This document shows positions 31,712 through 34,229 of a stretch of DNA of 34,229 nt, piece by piece. This stretch comes from Cacconaster sp045641345 (lineage in GTDB: Bacteria; Bacteroidota; Bacteroidia; Bacteroidales; UBA932): assembly GCA_045641345.1 (NCBI GenBank), contig JAZUGR010000007.1, positions 1-34,229 on the forward strand, given 5' to 3'. The notes under the pieces are model-generated. The model worked only from the letters and a program-made list of their open reading frames with translations, was not told the DNA's origin and ran no database searches. The position numbers and the translations under genes were made by a program. Numbering within the stretch: position 1 is the first letter of the stretch; every line of letters starts with the position of its first letter.

Positions 31712-32629
31712 ATGGACAGGGAAAGGAAGATTTTTGCTGTAACCCTTTGGGGCGGGCTGGTCAACGTGCTGCTGCTCGCATTCAAGTTCATTGCCGGCAT
31801 ACTGGGCCACAGTGCGGCGATGGTGGCCGATGCTGTGCATTCCCTCTCGGATCTGGCAACCGACGTGGTGGTGCTGATATTCGTCCGCATCAGCGGCAAG
31901 CCGCAGGACGCCTCGCACGACTACGGGCACGGCAAGTACGAAACCCTGGCCTGCACCATAATAGGCATAGCGCTCCTTGCCGTTGCAGGCGGGATAATCT
32001 GGGAAGGGGGATGCAATATCTTCAGATGGCTCTCCGGAGAGCAGCTCCCGGCGCCAGGAATGCTTGCCCTCTGGGCCGCACTGGTATCAATAGTGCTCAA
32101 GGAACTGACCTACAGGTACACCTCCTTCTGGAGCCGCCGCACTGAATCCGACGCCCTCAAGGCCAACGCCCTGCACCACCGCAGCGACGCCCTGTCATCC
32201 ATCGGCACGGCTCTGGGCATCGGGGGAGCCATACTCCTCGGTGAAAGGTGGACGGTGCTCGACCCCCTGGCCTCGGTGATTGTGGGATTCGTGATACTGG
32301 TCCTGTCAGTCAAGCTGCTAAAGAACGGTCTTGACGAACTGCTCGAGCGCTCGCTGCCCGAAGATATAGAAAACACGATAATGGGTATCGCCTCGTCCTA
32401 CCCCGACGTGATAAAGCCGCACGAGCTGCGCACCCGCCGCATAGGCAACCGGTTCGCCATCGAAATGCACATACTGATGGACGGCGACATACCTCTCAAA
32501 ACGGCCCACGACCGCGCCACCGACATCGAAAACGCCATCCGCGAGCACTTCGGAAGGCAAACCCACGTGGCAATCCACGTGGAGCCCGCGGAAAGCGAGG
32601 CCGACCATCACCCCGAAACCGCCTCATAG
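31712..32629 (+). CDS. Cation diffusion facilitator (CDF) family metal transporter
   Basis: 305 residues, six transmembrane helices in an N-terminal domain of about 210 residues and a cytoplasmic ferredoxin-like C-terminal domain. Metal-site motifs are ADAVHSLSD in helix 2 (Asp40, His43, Asp47) and LHHRSDALSS in helix 5, both with the HxxxD pattern seen in many CDF proteins exporting zinc, iron or manganese. DYGHGKYETLA, the conserved loop after helix 2, and the C-terminal VAIHVEP strand also fit. The metal is not decidable. The start is the only ATG that keeps helix 1; the promoter box directly ahead implies a leaderless message. Confidence 0.92.
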   Translation: MDRERKIFAVTLWGGLVNVLLLAFKFIAGILGHSAAMVADAVHSLSDLATDVVVLIFVRISGKPQDASHDYGHGKYETLACTIIGIALLAVAGGIIWEGGCNIFRWLSGEQLPAPGMLALWAALVSIVLKELTYRYTSFWSRRTESDALKANALHHRSDALSSIGTALGIGGAILLGERWTVLDPLASVIVGFVILVLSVKLLKNGLDELLERSLPEDIENTIMGIASSYPDVIKPHELRTRRIGNRFAIEMHILMDGDIPLKTAHDRATDIENAIREHFGRQTHVAIHVEPAESEADHHPETAS

Positions 32630-32660
32630 CCGGTACGCGGGAAACCATAAATCCAGCCCA

Positions 32661-34040
32661 ATGGAAACCGTCCTCCACAACGATACCATCTGCGCTCCGG
32701 CCACGGGCCGGGGAGGCGCAATCTCGATAATACGGCTCAGCGGCAGTATCTCGCTGAAGGTGGCCGGAGCGCTGTTCAGGGCATCCTCGGGCAAGGCGCT
32801 TGAAGACGCCGCCGGATATTCGCTCCATTACGGTACTTTCGGCCCCGCCGACGGAGAGGCCCTCGACGAGGTGATGGTAGCATCTTACCGCGCCCCCCAC
32901 TCATACACAGGCGAAGATATGGTCGAGATATTCTGCCACGCATCCCCGTACATTGTGGAGCGCATCCTCTCGCTTCTGATCGAGGGCGGGGCCAGAATGG
33001 CGCAACCGGGCGAGTTCACCCGCCGCGCCTTCATTGCAGGCAAGATGGATATGGCCCAGGCCGAAGCCGTGGCCGACGTCATCAGCGCCTCGACGGAAGC
33101 ATCCCTGAGGGTGGCGCGCAACCAGCTCAAAGGGGGCTACTCCAAGGAGCTCAAGGCCCTGCGCGGGGAGATGCTCTCGCTCTCCGTACTGCTCGAGCTC
33201 GAGCTGGATTTCAGCGAGGAGGAAGTGGAGTTCGCCGACCGCACGCGGCTCATCACCCTGACCACGGAAGCCCTTGGCAAGGTCAGAGCTCTGGAAAGCT
33301 CGTTCCGTGTGGGCAATGCCATAAAGAACGGCGTGCCGGTAGCCATAGTGGGCGCGCCAAACTGCGGCAAGAGCACCCTGCTCAACGCCCTCACCGGGGA
33401 GAACCGCGCCATAGTGTCCGACATTGCCGGCACCACCCGCGACACGGTGGAGGGAACGATGACCATCGATGGCGTGCAGTACAGGTTCATCGATACCGCC
33501 GGAATCCGCGACACGGCCGACGACATAGAGCGGCAGGGTGTGGAACGCTCCCTTGAAGCCGCCGGCAAGGCCGACGTGGTGATATGGGTCCGTACGGAGG
33601 GAGATTGCGGCTGCGCCGACGGGCTCTCCGACGATGGGCTCTCCGCCACTCTCCGAGGCTGCCTCACCAACAATCAGGCTCTAATCGAGGTCACCAACAA
33701 GGTGGACGTCTCCCCCGCCCTGCCGGGCACGCTTGGCATCTCGGCCCTCCGCGGCACAGGGCTCGACGAACTGCGGAGCCGCATTTCAGCCACCCAGCGC
33801 GGCAGGCTTGAGGCAGAAGGCACAATAGTCACCAACCTGCGCCACTTCGAGGCCCTGAAGGCAGCCGGAGAATCGCTCGAATCCCTAATCGAAGGGCTTG
33901 AATCGGGCCGCCCCACCGACCTTCTGGCCGAAGACCTGCGCGAGGCCATCTCCTCCCTCGGCTCCATCTGGGGCGAAGGCGGCATCACCGCCCCCGAAAC
34001 CCTGCAAGCCATCTTCGGAAGGTTCTGCATCGGGAAGTGA
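32661..34040 (+). CDS. mnmE: tRNA uridine-5-carboxymethylaminomethyl modification GTPase MnmE (TrmE)
   Basis: 459 residues, complete. The N-terminal formyl-folate-binding domain starts TICAPATGRGGAISIIRLSG and continues to GEFTRRAFIAGKMDMAQAEAV. A helical domain holds the inserted G domain: P-loop GAPNCGKST (231-239), DIAGTTRDT, DTAGIR (278-283) and TNKVD (345-349). The C-terminal FCIGK contains the essential catalytic Cys456. With MnmG it modifies the wobble uridine of several tRNAs. It lies 31 bases after the CDF gene and may be read from the same promoter. The terminator at 34088-34111 ends it. Confidence 0.97.
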   Translation: METVLHNDTICAPATGRGGAISIIRLSGSISLKVAGALFRASSGKALEDAAGYSLHYGTFGPADGEALDEVMVASYRAPHSYTGEDMVEIFCHASPYIVERILSLLIEGGARMAQPGEFTRRAFIAGKMDMAQAEAVADVISASTEASLRVARNQLKGGYSKELKALRGEMLSLSVLLELELDFSEEEVEFADRTRLITLTTEALGKVRALESSFRVGNAIKNGVPVAIVGAPNCGKSTLLNALTGENRAIVSDIAGTTRDTVEGTMTIDGVQYRFIDTAGIRDTADDIERQGVERSLEAAGKADVVIWVRTEGDCGCADGLSDDGLSATLRGCLTNNQALIEVTNKVDVSPALPGTLGISALRGTGLDELRSRISATQRGRLEAEGTIVTNLRHFEALKAAGESLESLIEGLESGRPTDLLAEDLREAISSLGSIWGEGGITAPETLQAIFGRFCIGK

Positions 34041-34057
34041 ATTGATTGATATACAAC

Positions 34058-34139
34058 GACTTACAAAGATAACTAAAAGTATCAAATAAAGCCACATACG
34101 TGGCTTTTTTTGTTGTAGTAGTTAAACTTTTTGTAAGTC
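34058..34139. repeat. 10-base inverted repeat bracketing the mnmE terminator (possible attachment site)
   Basis: GACTTACAAA at 34058-34067 and its exact inverted copy TTTGTAAGTC at 34130-34139 lie 18 bases past the mnmE stop, with the terminator between them. The layout resembles integrase core-binding sites, and the 3' end of mnmE (thdF) is a known integration site for some genomic islands in other phyla. No integrase is seen in the window. The AT-rich sequence 34140-34229 shows no gene. Confidence 0.4.
34088..34111 (+). terminator. Intrinsic terminator after mnmE
   Basis: AAAGCCAC (34088-34095), loop ATAC, GTGGCTTT (34100-34107), then continued T to 34111. Perfect 8-base stem, tetraloop and T run. 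Confidence 0.93.
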
Positions 34140-34229
34140 ATAATATGTCTATAGTAGTACTATTTTCTGTTGCTTTTTGTTGCCCATTTGATGCTGCAAA
34201 AAGTCCGGCTCTGAAAATGTTATTCAGAG

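Noticed and set aside
1..34229. CRISPR arrays, tRNA and rRNA genes
   Set aside because: No regularly spaced repeats and no tRNA or rRNA signature were seen on either strand.

Overview
The window looks like a chromosomal segment of a gut-type Bacteroidales bacterium, possibly close to Rikenellaceae/Alistipes, though that placement is a guess. The evidence is the repeated Bacteroidetes -7 promoter element TAnnTTTG in front of genes (886-893, 916-923, 13694-13701, 14059-14066, 15851-15858, 15882-15889, 19527-19534, 22484-22491, 22528-22535, 31699-31706), the scarcity of clear Shine-Dalgarno sites, many lipoproteins, and the protein families present.

Layout. 1-4100: a C-terminally broken ORF6N-type mobile-element protein, a free-methionine-R-sulfoxide reductase, a guanine-deaminase-like enzyme, and a two-gene minus-strand pair (BPL_N-type amidotransferase-fold protein, then a C45-like Ntn-hydrolase lipoprotein). 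4119-13701: a minus-strand, visibly AT-richer operon, which is the outstanding part of the window. In transcription order it has a long structured leader ending in an intrinsic terminator, an SPFH-like coiled-coil protein with zinc ribbons at both ends, a zinc-ribbon membrane protein with Sel1-like repeats, a frameshifted small secreted protein, a zinc-ribbon CbbX-type AAA+ ATPase, a fusion of a HEPN-like domain with a gingipain/caspase-like clan CD protease, and two tandem small secreted paralogs, closed by a terminator at 4119-4152. 13702-14090: a long imperfect palindrome and a remnant of a PD-(D/E)XK (Rpn-type) transposase/nuclease tail, which suggests a mobile-element border.

14091-22450 is ordinary GC-richer chromosome: a secreted rhodanese, a PaaK-like adenylate-forming enzyme, rlmD and rarA (overlapping, co-oriented), a lipoprotein of unknown function, and a large ABC transporter fused to an N-terminal TerB-like domain. 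22563-31678 is a tightly coupled six-gene envelope-transport operon: MMPL-type RND exporter, LolA-like carrier, lipoprotein, RND adaptor, RND pump and TolC-like channel. Then come a CDF metal exporter and mnmE with a terminator. After mnmE an inverted repeat brackets that terminator.

Inferred function of the AT-rich operon: a cytoplasmic or membrane-attached assembly (SPFH scaffold, Sel1 membrane adaptor, AAA+ remodeller) held together through shared zinc ribbons. It would control a latent protease/RNase effector (clan CD His535/Cys577 or Cys578 plus HEPN-type RNPISH). This architecture fits an immune or programmed-damage system. Domain assignments come from reading motifs, not database searches.
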